From NCBI GenBank assembly GCA_016926695.1, contig JAFGOB010000154.1, positions 1 to 55,580 of the forward strand: 55,580 nt of DNA, written 5' to 3'. A program made the position numbers and the translations under genes. Each line of letters begins with the position of its first letter. Within the stretch, counting starts at the first letter, position 1. The notes under the pieces were generated by a model. That model had not been told where the DNA came from. It was given only the letters and a program-made list of their open reading frames with translations, and made no database searches. This stretch comes from Dehalococcoidales bacterium. GTDB taxonomy: Bacteria; Chloroflexota; Dehalococcoidia; Dehalococcoidales; UBA3254. Below, in pieces: positions 25,429 to 33,859 of this stretch.

Positions 25429-26693
25429 GAGAGGGCGATTACTTTGATGAGCTGGAGACCATGAGTCCGGCAGCTAGAGAAAAATATCAGGCGGACAATC
25501 TCAGTAAGACGGTGGAATACGCCTGTCAGAATTCTGTATTTGCCCGTGAATTGCTGGATAAAGCCGGCCTGAGCCCGTCTTCCATCAGGTGTGCAAAAGA
25601 CCTGGAGCTATTGCCCGTAACGCGTAAAAACGATCTGATAGAGCTGCAAAAGGCCCATCCTCCCTTCGGAGGGCTGCTCGGCCGGCCGGCGGAGGACATA
25701 GAGCGTATTTTCATCTCTCCCGGACCTGTTTACGAGATCCAGTCTTCCTCAATCAAATGGTTTGCCCGCTCCTTTTATGCTGCCGGTTTTCGACGGGGGG
25801 ATATAGCGGTCAATACCTTTACCTACCACATGTCTCCCGCGGGGATGCTCTTCCATGAAGCTCTCAGGCACTGCGGCGCGACCGTGGTGGTAATGGGCAC
25901 GGGTAATACGGATATGCTGGTCCGGGCCATGGTCGATTTGAAAATCAACGCTTTTGTGGGCACTCCCACCTTTTTGATGACGGTACTGAAAAGGGCGGAG
26001 GAGATGGGATACAGGATCGGAGAGGGTCTGGCGCTGAAAAAGACCTGGTTCACGGGTGAAATGCTGCCCCCCTCGCTGCGTAAAGTATTTGAAGAGGACT
26101 ATAATTTATCCACATCGCAGGCCTATGCCGTAACCGAGCCGGGAGGGGCTATTGCCTATGAATGCCAGGAAAAGAACGGCCTGCACCTGATGGATGAGTA
26201 TATTGTTGAAATTGTAGACCCTCAGACCGGCCGGCAGTTGAAACCGGGAGAGGCCGGTGAAATAGTGGTTACTCCCATACATGACAGGGCCTGGGGCCTG
26301 CTGCGCTTCGGCACCGGGGATATCTCTTCGCTGATTATCGATGATTGTCCCTGCGGGCGGACATCTTTCCGCTTGAACGGGATAATGGGAAGGACGGGCG
26401 ATGCCGTCAAAGTCAGGGGCATGTTTGTCGTGGCCAAACAGGCCGAACAGGTGATCAACGGCTTTGAGGCAGTGGTGAAGTTCCGGATCGTGATCGACCG
26501 CGAGGACAACCGCGATCGGATGGACCTGAAACTGGAGCTGAAAAGCGAGGCCGACAAGGGCGATATTATCGATCAGATCAACCGCAAGTTCCAGGATGCC
26601 TGCCGCGTCAAGCTGGACACCATCCAGATAGTCCCGCCCGGTGCCATCCCCGAGCCCCACAAGCCCCTGGAAGACATCAGGAAGTGGGACTGA
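25419..26693 (+). CDS. phenylacetate-CoA ligase family protein
   Basis: 424 residues of the PaaK branch of AMP-forming ligases: an N-terminal LEDKLPVTRKNDL-like block (ELLPVTRKNDLIELQKAHPPFGG), a degenerate nucleotide-binding loop IFISPGPVYEIQSSS where PaaK has a Ser/Thr/Gly-rich loop, then FTGEMLPPSLRKVFE, YAVTEPGGAIAYECQEKNGLHLMDEY, FGTGDISSLI and a cysteine pair DDCPCGRTSFRLNGIMGRTGD. The enzyme should make an aryl- or acyl-CoA. The altered loop may mean changed substrate or reduced activity. AGGAGAAG lies just upstream inside livF. It closes the ligase/importer cluster. Confidence 0.85.
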   Translation: MAVGEGDYFDELETMSPAAREKYQADNLSKTVEYACQNSVFARELLDKAGLSPSSIRCAKDLELLPVTRKNDLIELQKAHPPFGGLLGRPAEDIERIFISPGPVYEIQSSSIKWFARSFYAAGFRRGDIAVNTFTYHMSPAGMLFHEALRHCGATVVVMGTGNTDMLVRAMVDLKINAFVGTPTFLMTVLKRAEEMGYRIGEGLALKKTWFTGEMLPPSLRKVFEEDYNLSTSQAYAVTEPGGAIAYECQEKNGLHLMDEYIVEIVDPQTGRQLKPGEAGEIVVTPIHDRAWGLLRFGTGDISSLIIDDCPCGRTSFRLNGIMGRTGDAVKVRGMFVVAKQAEQVINGFEAVVKFRIVIDREDNRDRMDLKLELKSEADKGDIIDQINRKFQDACRVKLDTIQIVPPGAIPEPHKPLEDIRKWD

Positions 26694-26712
26694 AGGGGGA
26701 AAGAGTAAATAG

Positions 26713-26934
26713 ATGAAAATATATACCTATTCCCAGGCCAGAGAAAAGCTGGCAGACCTGCTTGAAGAATCAAAAAACGAAGAGGTCGTCATACGGCGGA
26801 GAAAAGGGGATTTATTTTGTATAGTCCCTAGAAATCCTGGCCGACGTTCTCCCTTTGATGTCCCGGGTTTGCCGACCAATATTACCAAAAAAGAGATACT
26901 GGAAGCGATACGGGAGTCCAGGGAGCGAGTTTAA
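26713..26934 (+). CDS. Phd/YefM-like antitoxin protein without a partner
   Basis: 73 residues starting MKIYTYSQAREKLADLLEE, the N-terminal DNA-binding fold of prevent-host-death antitoxins, followed by EEVVIRRRKGDLFCIVPR and a C-terminal acidic-basic helix (KKEILEAIRESRERV). A toxin gene usually follows within a few bases, but none of the next ~240 bases reads as one on the + strand. Solitary copies of this subfamily are common and may act as repressors. It lies 19 bases after the ligase gene and may be co-transcribed with it; GGGGGAAAGAG precedes the start. Confidence 0.75.
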   Translation: MKIYTYSQAREKLADLLEESKNEEVVIRRRKGDLFCIVPRNPGRRSPFDVPGLPTNITKKEILEAIRESRERV

Positions 26935-27181
26935 AATCATTGGCCGCTCCTGTTCCAGATTTACCCCCTGACAGAGAATTTAGTTAAACCAAATAATATT
27001 TACGATCAGCTTGCCAGTGGATATATACCTTCCGGTTGCCGGAACCCCCCATCTAACTACGAAATATTCAGGGTGAATCCTGGTAGAAATCCCTTTAAGA
27101 TTTTCTTTGAGCCATCTATCGTATCACACCTGCCTAAACGGCTCAAGATATTGGCCAATAACGCTGAATTTGCTAACTCAG

Positions 27182-28140
27182 TTAACTTGATTTCCTAAAA
27201 CGGCGTATTAGGATAATAACCATTAAGGCACCTACTACACAAATAAGCACCTATAAACCGAGATTTGTATTCAGCGGTACTCTATGGATAAAATTCGGTT
27301 TTTCTTTCCATCTCCAATAACCAGGTCATAAACGAAAGTATTACCCACATCGGGATCAGATGTGCTAAAAATCCCAACCAGTGTGTTTGGAGGTTGATTT
27401 TCTACTATGCAAGAGTTACCAAGGCTAATATCTATGGGTGCCTCCCCCCACTCTCTCTACGCTTCTCCAGCCGCCTCACCCGCCGCCGTCCGGGTCTTCT
27501 CGCCGCCCATGGCGTAGAGATAATCACCGGCGGCGATAACCACCGGGTCAAGGCGGTTGACGGTCATGGAAGGCTCCTGCCTCCAGCTTCCCAGGTTTCC
27601 GCCGGAGTCAATAGGCGCGCTGTAGACGGTTTTCAGGTAGCCGTTTACCGAACTTCCGCCTGCTGCGTAAAATCGCCCGTTTAAAACAGCCACACCACAA
27701 AGATACTGGTTGGGATTTAACGCCTCACCGCTTTGTTCCCAATTACCTGTAGCGCCGTTTTTGCCCGGTTTGGAACGATAAATCACGGTCACTGATTCTT
27801 CATCAATTGCTATTGTAGAGGCGACGTAAACGTGGCTTTCGGTAACAGCTATATCAGGACAGACGATGTTCTCTGGCAGCCGTTCGGGCAGGATAGCCCA
27901 CTGTTCCAGTTGTCCGTCATCGCGGATACGTGCCGACTCAACCGTATCTGAGTTTCCGCCCAGTGTGTAGAGATAGCCGTCGTCAAGAGCAATATCCGGG
28001 GTATTGCCGGGGGACGGGCGGCCTATCACGTAACTCCTGGGGCCGAGTGAAAACGAGTTTGCCTGCAACTTCCCCTTTTCCACGGTCAGGAAGGCCTTTA
28101 TCCCGTTGTCCGGATACCGCATCCTATCAGAATTAAACAC
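27182..28140 (-). pseudogene. broken kelch / cadherin-like / membrane-anchor surface protein gene
   Basis: From GTG at 28140 an open frame of 227 codons encodes kelch-type repeats (YLYTLGGNSDT...VESARI and RFYAAGGSSVNGYLKTVYSAPI) and ends in TAG at 27457-27459. Reading on in the same frame gives, after five codons, a clear cadherin-like domain (APIDISLGNS, VENQPPNTLVGIFSTSDPD) to TGA at 27270-27272. One base out of frame, a C-terminal membrane helix with Arg-rich tail (VLICVVGALMVIILIRRFRKSS) then ends at TAA 27182-27184; an upstream TAG also interrupts that frame. Together these read as one decayed cell-surface protein. No signal peptide is seen, so the N-terminus is missing or eroded. If expressed, the kelch part alone would be about 24 kDa. 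Confidence 0.7.
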
Positions 28141-28149
28141 AGGATATAT

Positions 28150-28177
28150 CCTATATGTGATGAGCCTGCGATGTCAA
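28150..28177 (-). promoter_or_regulatory. candidate promoter of the kelch-like gene
   Basis: On the minus strand TTGACA (28172-28177) and TATAGG (28150-28155) are 16 bases apart. The GTG at 28138-28140 lies about 9 bases beyond the -10, so the message would be nearly leaderless; no ribosome-binding site is present. Confidence 0.5.
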
Positions 28178-28230
28178 GAGCGGGAATGAAAGGAGTGGAA
28201 GGCGAATGGCTTTATAGCCGGCGCTATTTT

Positions 28231-29136
28231 TCAGACCGGCTGCTCCGCCTTTACTACCCGCTGGATACCGGCCAGGTCCGGGATGACCTCTATTACGGCG
28301 GAGGGTAAGCGTTTGTGCAGCAGGGAGGTCACGTACTGCGCCTGCCCGAGACCGATTTCCATCAATATACAACCTCCCGCCCGCAGTTTAGCGGGAAGCC
28401 CCTGGAAAAACCTGTCGATGGTCTCCAGTCCGCTTTCACCCCCGTCCAGGGCGTTACGCGGCTCGTAGAGGGCGAAGGGCATCTTCTCCAGGTCTTCCGT
28501 TCTGACGTAGGGCAGGTTGGCGAGAATCAGGTCGACTGCCTCAGGCAGCGGTTCCAGCAAATCGCCCTGCAAAAGTGTCACCGGTCCTTGTACGTTGTGT
28601 TTTAGACAGTTGGTGCGGGCAACTTCCAGGGCCTGGGTGGAGATATCCGTGGCATAGATTTTCAAATCAGCCGGGTGTTTTATTTCCGGCGGGCCGGCCC
28701 CTGTGCCCTTTGAACCAGCGTTTTGGTCCTCTAATAGGGATTTTGCCAGGCTGACGGCGATTGCCCCGGAGCCGGTACCAATGTCGGCTATTAAGGAAAA
28801 GCGGCGGCCTCGGGACAGAATAATAGCTTCTTCAACCAGCAGCTCCGTCTCGGGGCGGGGGACCAGTGCCCGTGAATCGACATTGAAATCGAGTCCGAAG
28901 AATTCACGGGAATGAGTGATATAGGCCAGGGGTTCGCCCTGGAGCAGGCGTTCTATTCCCCGGAAAAAGTCAGCCCCGGTCTTTTCATCCAGTTCCGTAT
29001 GCGGTTCCCGGTGGATATAGGCCCTGTCCTTTCCCAGATAATGCCTGAGGAGGGCCTCGCTTTCGAGAGAGGGATTATCGGACTTCCCGGCAGCCAGCAT
29101 TTGCCTGGCGCGGGTCAGCGCCTGACTGATTGTCAC
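28231..29136 (-). CDS. prmC: peptide chain release factor N5-glutamine methyltransferase
   Basis: 301 residues of the PrmC/HemK family, which methylates the Gln of the GGQ motif in release factors. The N-terminal helical domain recognises the factor; the Rossmann domain has IADIGTGSGAIAVSLAK, YATDISTQALEVAR, and the catalytic NPPY-type motif in the variant form ILANLPYV. Start is GTG at 29136, sharing a GTGA overlap with the prfA stop, which couples translation to its substrate RF1. Confidence 0.93.
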   Translation of the reverse strand: MTISQALTRARQMLAAGKSDNPSLESEALLRHYLGKDRAYIHREPHTELDEKTGADFFRGIERLLQGEPLAYITHSREFFGLDFNVDSRALVPRPETELLVEEAIILSRGRRFSLIADIGTGSGAIAVSLAKSLLEDQNAGSKGTGAGPPEIKHPADLKIYATDISTQALEVARTNCLKHNVQGPVTLLQGDLLEPLPEAVDLILANLPYVRTEDLEKMPFALYEPRNALDGGESGLETIDRFFQGLPAKLRAGGCILMEIGLGQAQYVTSLLHKRLPSAVIEVIPDLAGIQRVVKAEQPV

Positions 29137-30203
29137 GCCGGCTGCGCCGCCATGTGCTGGAGGCGGTCCTGGGCTGCCAGGGCATCGATAATTTCATCGA
29201 TTTGCCCTTCCATTATCCTGGGCAGGTTATGGAAATTAGCGCCGATGCGGTGGTCGGTGATGCGGTCCTGGGGGTAGTTGTAGGTCCTGATCTTTTCCGA
29301 CCTTTCACCACTGCCGACCTGGGAGCGGCGTTCCTCGACTATAGATTCCTCCTGCTCGCGCTGCTTGACATCCAGCAGGCGTGAACGCAGGACGATCATG
29401 GCCTTCTGGCGGTTCCTGAGCTGCGAGCGTTCATCCTGGCAGACAACCACCGTCCCGGTGGGGATATAGGTGATGCGTACCGCCGATGCAACCTTGTTGA
29501 CATTCTGCCCGCCGGCGCCGCTGCTGTGAAAAATGTCTATTCTGAGGTCGTCCGGACTGATGTCAATATCCACTTCGTCTGCTTCGGGCAGCACCGCTAC
29601 GGTAGCAGTTGAGGTATGTATCCTGCCTGAGGATTCGGTAACGGGGATGCGCTGTACACGGTGGACTCCACGTTCATATTTCATGCGGCTGAAGGCGTCC
29701 TTGCCTTTGACCTCGTAGATGATTTCCTTGTAGCCGCCCCCCGCCCCTTCGCTGACGTCGATGATATCTATAGACCATCGCCGTTCCTGGGCATAACGTG
29801 AATACATGCGGAAAAGGTCGGCGGCAAAGAGTGCAGCCTCATCTCCCCCCGTTCCCGCCCGGATTTCCATGATTACGTCTTTTTCATCATTGGGGTCTTT
29901 GGGTATGAGTTCCAGTTTGAGTTCCTCCAGCAGATTGTTTTTCTTTTCCTGGAGCTCTTTTATCTCTTCCCTGACCAGCGCGGACATTTCCTCGTCCAGG
30001 CCGTCATTCAGCATAGCCTGGGTATCCTCCAGCGATTTACAGACGGCCATGTAATCGGCGTATTTGGTTACTATTTCTTCTATACCGGACCTTTCCTTGG
30101 CCAGGGCCTGCAATTGCCTGGGATCGGCCAGTACTTCGGATGAAGCCATCTGCCGGGTAAGCTCTTCAAACCGTTTTTGTATTTTTTCAAGCTGTTCAAT
30201 CAT
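29133..30203 (-). CDS. prfA: peptide chain release factor 1
   Basis: 356 residues, full length for RF1. The stop-codon-recognition PxT tripeptide appears as RIPVTESSGRIHTS (RF2 would have SPF). The catalytic GGQ is in HSSGAGGQNVNKVASAVR, and RTYNYPQDRITDHRIG follows. It ends termination at UAA and UAG. Overlaps prmC by 4 bases in the classic prfA-prmC pair. Confidence 0.97.
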   Translation of the reverse strand: MIEQLEKIQKRFEELTRQMASSEVLADPRQLQALAKERSGIEEIVTKYADYMAVCKSLEDTQAMLNDGLDEEMSALVREEIKELQEKKNNLLEELKLELIPKDPNDEKDVIMEIRAGTGGDEAALFAADLFRMYSRYAQERRWSIDIIDVSEGAGGGYKEIIYEVKGKDAFSRMKYERGVHRVQRIPVTESSGRIHTSTATVAVLPEADEVDIDISPDDLRIDIFHSSGAGGQNVNKVASAVRITYIPTGTVVVCQDERSQLRNRQKAMIVLRSRLLDVKQREQEESIVEERRSQVGSGERSEKIRTYNYPQDRITDHRIGANFHNLPRIMEGQIDEIIDALAAQDRLQHMAAQPA

Positions 30204-30249
30204 GCCATTTCCACCACTATAATTATAGGGCTAATCAGGGTTTAAGGCA

Positions 30250-30293
30250 AAAATATACCCCGGATGCAGGTATTATGACAGGCATCCGGGGTA
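30250..30293 (-). terminator. intrinsic terminator after the chemotaxis receptor gene
   Basis: A perfect 12-bp stem (TACCCCGGATGC with GCATCCGGGGTA, plus-strand arms 30256-30267 and 30282-30293) begins 12 bases after the receptor stop. On the minus strand it is followed by TATTTTTG, giving a good U-tract. Confidence 0.8.
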
Positions 30294-30305
30294 CGAACTA
30301 CTGGA

Positions 30306-32168
30306 CTAGATGGTCTCTTTTTCGACCTTGAACGTCGCCACGGTTTTTTCCATGGCAACCGCCATCTCTTTTAAAGTCTGTGATGAAGCTACGATTTCTG
30401 CGGCTTGAGCACTCATTTCTTCTGCTGAAGCCGAAACCTCTTCAGTGGCAGCGCTGTTCTCTTCAGCGATGCCGGCTACGGTATCTATAGCCCTGGAAAC
30501 CTGGTCGGCGCTGTTGGCCATGTTTTCGGTTGCCGCCAGGTTTTCATCGGTAACATTTCCAACACTGTCGATGACCTTGACCAGTTCACTGGTAGACTGG
30601 TCGATCTGCTGGGTTTTAGCGGAAATCTGGTCGATCTCGGAATTTACATCCCTGGCTGTTTGCAGTATTTGTTCCAGGGACTGGCCGGACTTGACAGCAA
30701 GATCGTAACCTTCAGTTACCGCCTCGTTTCCACTGGCCATAACCTCGGTAGCTTCTTTGACTCCTTTCTGAACGCTTCCGATCAGTTCCGCGATCTCCTT
30801 GGTTGCGGTCGCGGTGCGTTCAGCCAGCTTCCTTACTTCGTCCGAGACGACCGCGAAACCTCTTCCCTGTTCTCCCGCACGGGCGGCCTCAATAGCAGCG
30901 TTCAGGGCCAGGAGATTGGTCTGCGCGGCGATATCGTCGATCACCGCCACGATTTTTCCGATCTCCGCTGAACGTACACCCAGATCTTCTATTTTACAGG
31001 CGACTTCTCCGGTTGACTTGCGGATATTTTCCATGCCTGTTAATGTGTATCTTGAATTTTCCGCTCCTGCCTGGGCAAAGTCGGAAGCCTGTTTCGCTCC
31101 CTGCGCGGCATGATTGGCGTTGCTGGCTACTTCTGAAATGGTATTGGCAACTTCGCCAATTGATTTCACGGCTTTCTTCACATTGGATGATTGCTCCCTG
31201 GCGCCATTGGCCAGTTGAGTGATAACCTCGGTCAGTTGGACGATGGATTTGGCTGTATCCTGGGCGTTGTTGGACTGGTCCTGTGCTCCCCTTGCCATCT
31301 GCTGGCTGGATACGGATACCTGCTGGGTTGCCTGGCTGGTCTGCTGGGAAGCTATGGAAAGCTGCTCGCTGGCCGTGGTCAATTGTACGGCATTCTCCTT
31401 TAGCTGCGATATCAGGTCGTTTAACCTGTTTCGCATTTCGTTGTATGATTTAGCCATGTCCCCGATTTCATCACTGGACTTGATCTTGACCTTCTCCGTC
31501 AGGTCCCATTCGGCCATCCTTTGCAGGGCTTTTTTGATGATATTGGTACGCCCGGCAATACTGGTTGAAAGTACTATTGCGGTAAAAACGGCGGCAATCA
31601 ATGAAAAGGCACATATTGCTATCATTAATGTCAGGGAGAACTCCCTGGTTGTTTCCAGGTTTATCAGCGCCATATCGGTCGCATTCTTGGATTCTGCGAT
31701 AGCTGTATCGATATCGCTGATGATTTTACCATCGTTCTCTTTCCATGAGCCGATGTTGGATGTGAAGGCTTCCATGTCCTGGGCTGCATAGGCTTCCATG
31801 GTAGCCCTGCCCCATTTAGCCACCTCAGTGGCTTCCGCGATTATGCGGTCATACAGAGATTTTCGTTCCGGTGGAATCACTTCAGCCAGTTTGGCCTGTA
31901 CCACAGCGGCGCTGTCTATTTGTTGCTGAGCGTCATCCAGGTATTCCTGTGAAGGATTGGCAATGTAGGCCAGGTAGCTTATAGTCTGTTTTTCAGCAAA
32001 TGCTTTCCATTGCTGCCAGAGATAGTTTTCATCAGAGTCCTGAAATATTTGCCTGGCTGCCTGGTCCGATGTATTCAGAGCATTATACCCGATGCCGAAA
32101 ATACTCAGCAGCAGCACAATGATAAACATGAACCCCGCTATTATTTTTGTCTTGATGGTTAACTTCAT
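30306..32168 (-). CDS. methyl-accepting chemotaxis protein
   Basis: 620 residues: first membrane helix about 10-30, an extracytoplasmic four-helix-bundle-like sensor about 31-177, second helix about 178-202, HAMP linker about 203-255 ([31 protein letters not shown]) and a long coiled-coil signalling domain. The conserved tip is [23 protein letters not shown] near residue 400. It should couple an external signal to CheA/CheW, but no che genes lie in this window, so it may instead serve pili or another output. GGGAGGGGA precedes the ATG by three bases. A possible leader ORF ends on its start codon. Confidence 0.95.
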   Translation of the reverse strand: MKLTIKTKIIAGFMFIIVLLLSIFGIGYNALNTSDQAARQIFQDSDENYLWQQWKAFAEKQTISYLAYIANPSQEYLDDAQQQIDSAAVVQAKLAEVIPPERKSLYDRIIAEATEVAKWGRATMEAYAAQDMEAFTSNIGSWKENDGKIISDIDTAIAESKNATDMALINLETTREFSLTLMIAICAFSLIAAVFTAIVLSTSIAGRTNIIKKALQRMAEWDLTEKVKIKSSDEIGDMAKSYNEMRNRLNDLISQLKENAVQLTTASEQLSIASQQTSQATQQVSVSSQQMARGAQDQSNNAQDTAKSIVQLTEVITQLANGAREQSSNVKKAVKSIGEVANTISEVASNANHAAQGAKQASDFAQAGAENSRYTLTGMENIRKSTGEVACKIEDLGVRSAEIGKIVAVIDDIAAQTNLLALNAAIEAARAGEQGRGFAVVSDEVRKLAERTATATKEIAELIGSVQKGVKEATEVMASGNEAVTEGYDLAVKSGQSLEQILQTARDVNSEIDQISAKTQQIDQSTSELVKVIDSVGNVTDENLAATENMANSADQVSRAIDTVAGIAEENSAATEEVSASAEEMSAQAAEIVASSQTLKEMAVAMEKTVATFKVEKETI

Positions 32169-32239
32169 TATCCCCTCCCGGGTTTTGATTTTTCTGTTTT
32201 CTTTCGATGCATGAATCCGATGGATTTATTTATTTTCAT
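32168..32239 (-). CDS. possible 23-codon leader peptide of the chemotaxis receptor gene
   Basis: ATG at 32239 follows AAAGGGG by about seven bases and opens 23 codons ([15 protein letters not shown]..., Lys/Arg-rich). Its TAA shares one base with the receptor ATG (TAATG), the layout of translational coupling, and its last codons contain the receptor's ribosome-binding site. It is too short to identify and could be a chance ORF. Confidence 0.35.
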   Translation of the reverse strand: MKINKSIGFMHRKKTEKSKPGRG

Positions 32240-32565
32240 ATTTTACCCCTTTTGTTCTTCCCCCCTTCCAGCATTTTATTTTTTTGTTACGAAGAGCCAT
32301 GAAATACAGGATCATTTCAACACAGAATCAGCTTTGTTCAGGTTTGTTACAAGGTAATGATAGTTGATTTGAAAATGGGGCAACAACGATAGCAACTTTT
32401 AAAATAAGTGGTATGTTTTTACAAAATCATGGGTGCTAAAACCTATTTTGGGCATGTAATTTAGCAGAATACTAGGATGATCCAGAACGATAGTAGGCTC
32501 AAAACATTCACCGGATGAGGACTTTACCTGAGGACTAAAGGGCGTCCGTCAGTAATAAATTGTTT
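32240..32565. other. AT-rich spacer upstream of the chemotaxis receptor
   Basis: About 326 bases between the leader ORF and the end of the nucleotidyltransferase gene. No gene, riboswitch fold (c-di-GMP type was looked for) or clear terminator is visible. It must hold the receptor promoter. Confidence 0.5.
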
Positions 32566-33645
32566 TCAGACTGAAGACGGCCAGATACGGCTGCCGGGGC
32601 CCAGGCGTGTATTGCGGTTAACAATAACATGATCGCCGAGGACGGATTTTTCGGCGAAACTATTGGCCTCGATCACACAGTCATTGGAAAGAATACTCTC
32701 CCTGATGCTGGCCTTCTGATCGAAGCGGTTATTTTGCCAGGTTATTGAAGAATCTATCAGGACATCTTCAGCAATGGTATTACCCCGGCCGATAACCGAG
32801 GGCCCGACGATTTTGGCTCCCCGGCTGATGGTGCAATCATTCCCGATGATGACCGGCCCGATAATCTGGGTATCGGGATCGATATTGCAGCTCTGGCCGA
32901 TATTTGCGGTCTTACCCCGCAACGGGCTGTAACCCTTGACCTCTCCTTGCAGAATATCGCGATGCAGTTGAAGATATTTTTCAGGAGTGCCGATATCTAT
33001 CCAGTACGATAGAGAGGCATAGCCGTATACAGCCTCGCCCTGGTCAAGCAGGTTGGGAAAAAGCTGGCGTTCAAAACTATAATTCGTCCCGGGAGGGATC
33101 CGTTTCAGCACTTCCGGCTCCAGAATATAGGTACCGGCATTGATCATGTTGGTGGTAATCTGGTCCCAGCCCGGTTTTTCCAGAAAGCGGGTTACCCTGC
33201 CTTCGGAGGTGGTCTCGATCAGTCCATAGGCAGTAGGATCCTCTACCGGGGTCAATGCAATGGTGGCTATTGCTCTTCTTTGACGGTGGAATTGTAGCAT
33301 TGCCGTTATGTCCAGATCGGTGAAAATATCACCATTCAATACCAGGAAAGTATCATTTAAATGCCTTTCAGCGTTTTTTACGGCGCCCGCCGTGCCCATC
33401 CGCTTTGTCTCGAGAGCATAAACAAGTTTAGCTCCGAAGCGGCTTCCATCCTGGAAATAATCTTCCATGGATTCAGGTAAAAAACCCTGGGCCAGAACAA
33501 CCTGTTTTGTTCCATGATTGCCCAGGTATCGTATTACATGCTCCAGGAAAGGCGTATTAAGTACCGGAACCATGGCCTTGGGTGTATTGCAGGTCAGGGG
33601 CCTGAGACGTGTGGCCTCACCTCCTACCAGAATAAGAGCTTGCAT
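32566..33645 (-). CDS. sugar-phosphate nucleotidyltransferase with left-handed beta-helix tail
   Basis: 359 residues. The N-terminal pyrophosphorylase domain opens with ALILVGGEATRLRPLTCNTPKAMVPV, a GGxGTRLRPLT motif in which the usual Gly before Thr is Ala, and has LVLNGDIFTD and YWIDIGTPEKYLQ. From about residue 240 hexapeptide repeats (IGQSCNIDPDTQIIGPVIIGNDCTISRGA) form a beta-helix. It should make an NDP-sugar, most likely GDP-mannose or dTDP-glucose by family; the exact sugar is not determinable. It could feed the polyprenyl-sugar transferases at 12.5-16.5 kb (inference). Confidence 0.87.
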   Translation of the reverse strand: MQALILVGGEATRLRPLTCNTPKAMVPVLNTPFLEHVIRYLGNHGTKQVVLAQGFLPESMEDYFQDGSRFGAKLVYALETKRMGTAGAVKNAERHLNDTFLVLNGDIFTDLDITAMLQFHRQRRAIATIALTPVEDPTAYGLIETTSEGRVTRFLEKPGWDQITTNMINAGTYILEPEVLKRIPPGTNYSFERQLFPNLLDQGEAVYGYASLSYWIDIGTPEKYLQLHRDILQGEVKGYSPLRGKTANIGQSCNIDPDTQIIGPVIIGNDCTISRGAKIVGPSVIGRGNTIAEDVLIDSSITWQNNRFDQKASIRESILSNDCVIEANSFAEKSVLGDHVIVNRNTRLGPGSRIWPSSV

Positions 33646-33731
33646 ATTTCCCTCGATTATTTATTTTTTACCTGATCTAATACAGACGCACCAGATCATG
33701 ATACAAACCCCTACTACCCTGATGATGCTGT

Positions 33732-33748
33732 GGCAACCTCTGGTTGCC
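33732..33748. terminator. small hairpin between rpoD and the nucleotidyltransferase gene
   Basis: GGCAACC (33732-33738) and GGTTGCC (33742-33748) form a 7-bp stem with a 3-base loop, about 110 bases beyond the rpoD stop. No U-tract follows on the minus strand, so a terminator role is uncertain. Confidence 0.3.
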
Positions 33749-33859
33749 GTTTCCGACCTTAAGATAAGGCGGCGTCGGTATTCATCATGACAACAATTTT
33801 AAGGCTTGGTGCTATATGCTTCAATTGTTTTTGCGTTTTTATTAGTAACCCGGAGATGA

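Noticed and set aside
27457..28140. Complete stand-alone kelch protein
   Set aside because: The same reading frame resumes after the TAG with a cadherin-like domain, so the ORF end is better explained as a nonsense mutation.
32240..32565. c-di-GMP riboswitch before the chemotaxis receptor
   Set aside because: None of the conserved GEMM core sequences could be found on the minus strand.
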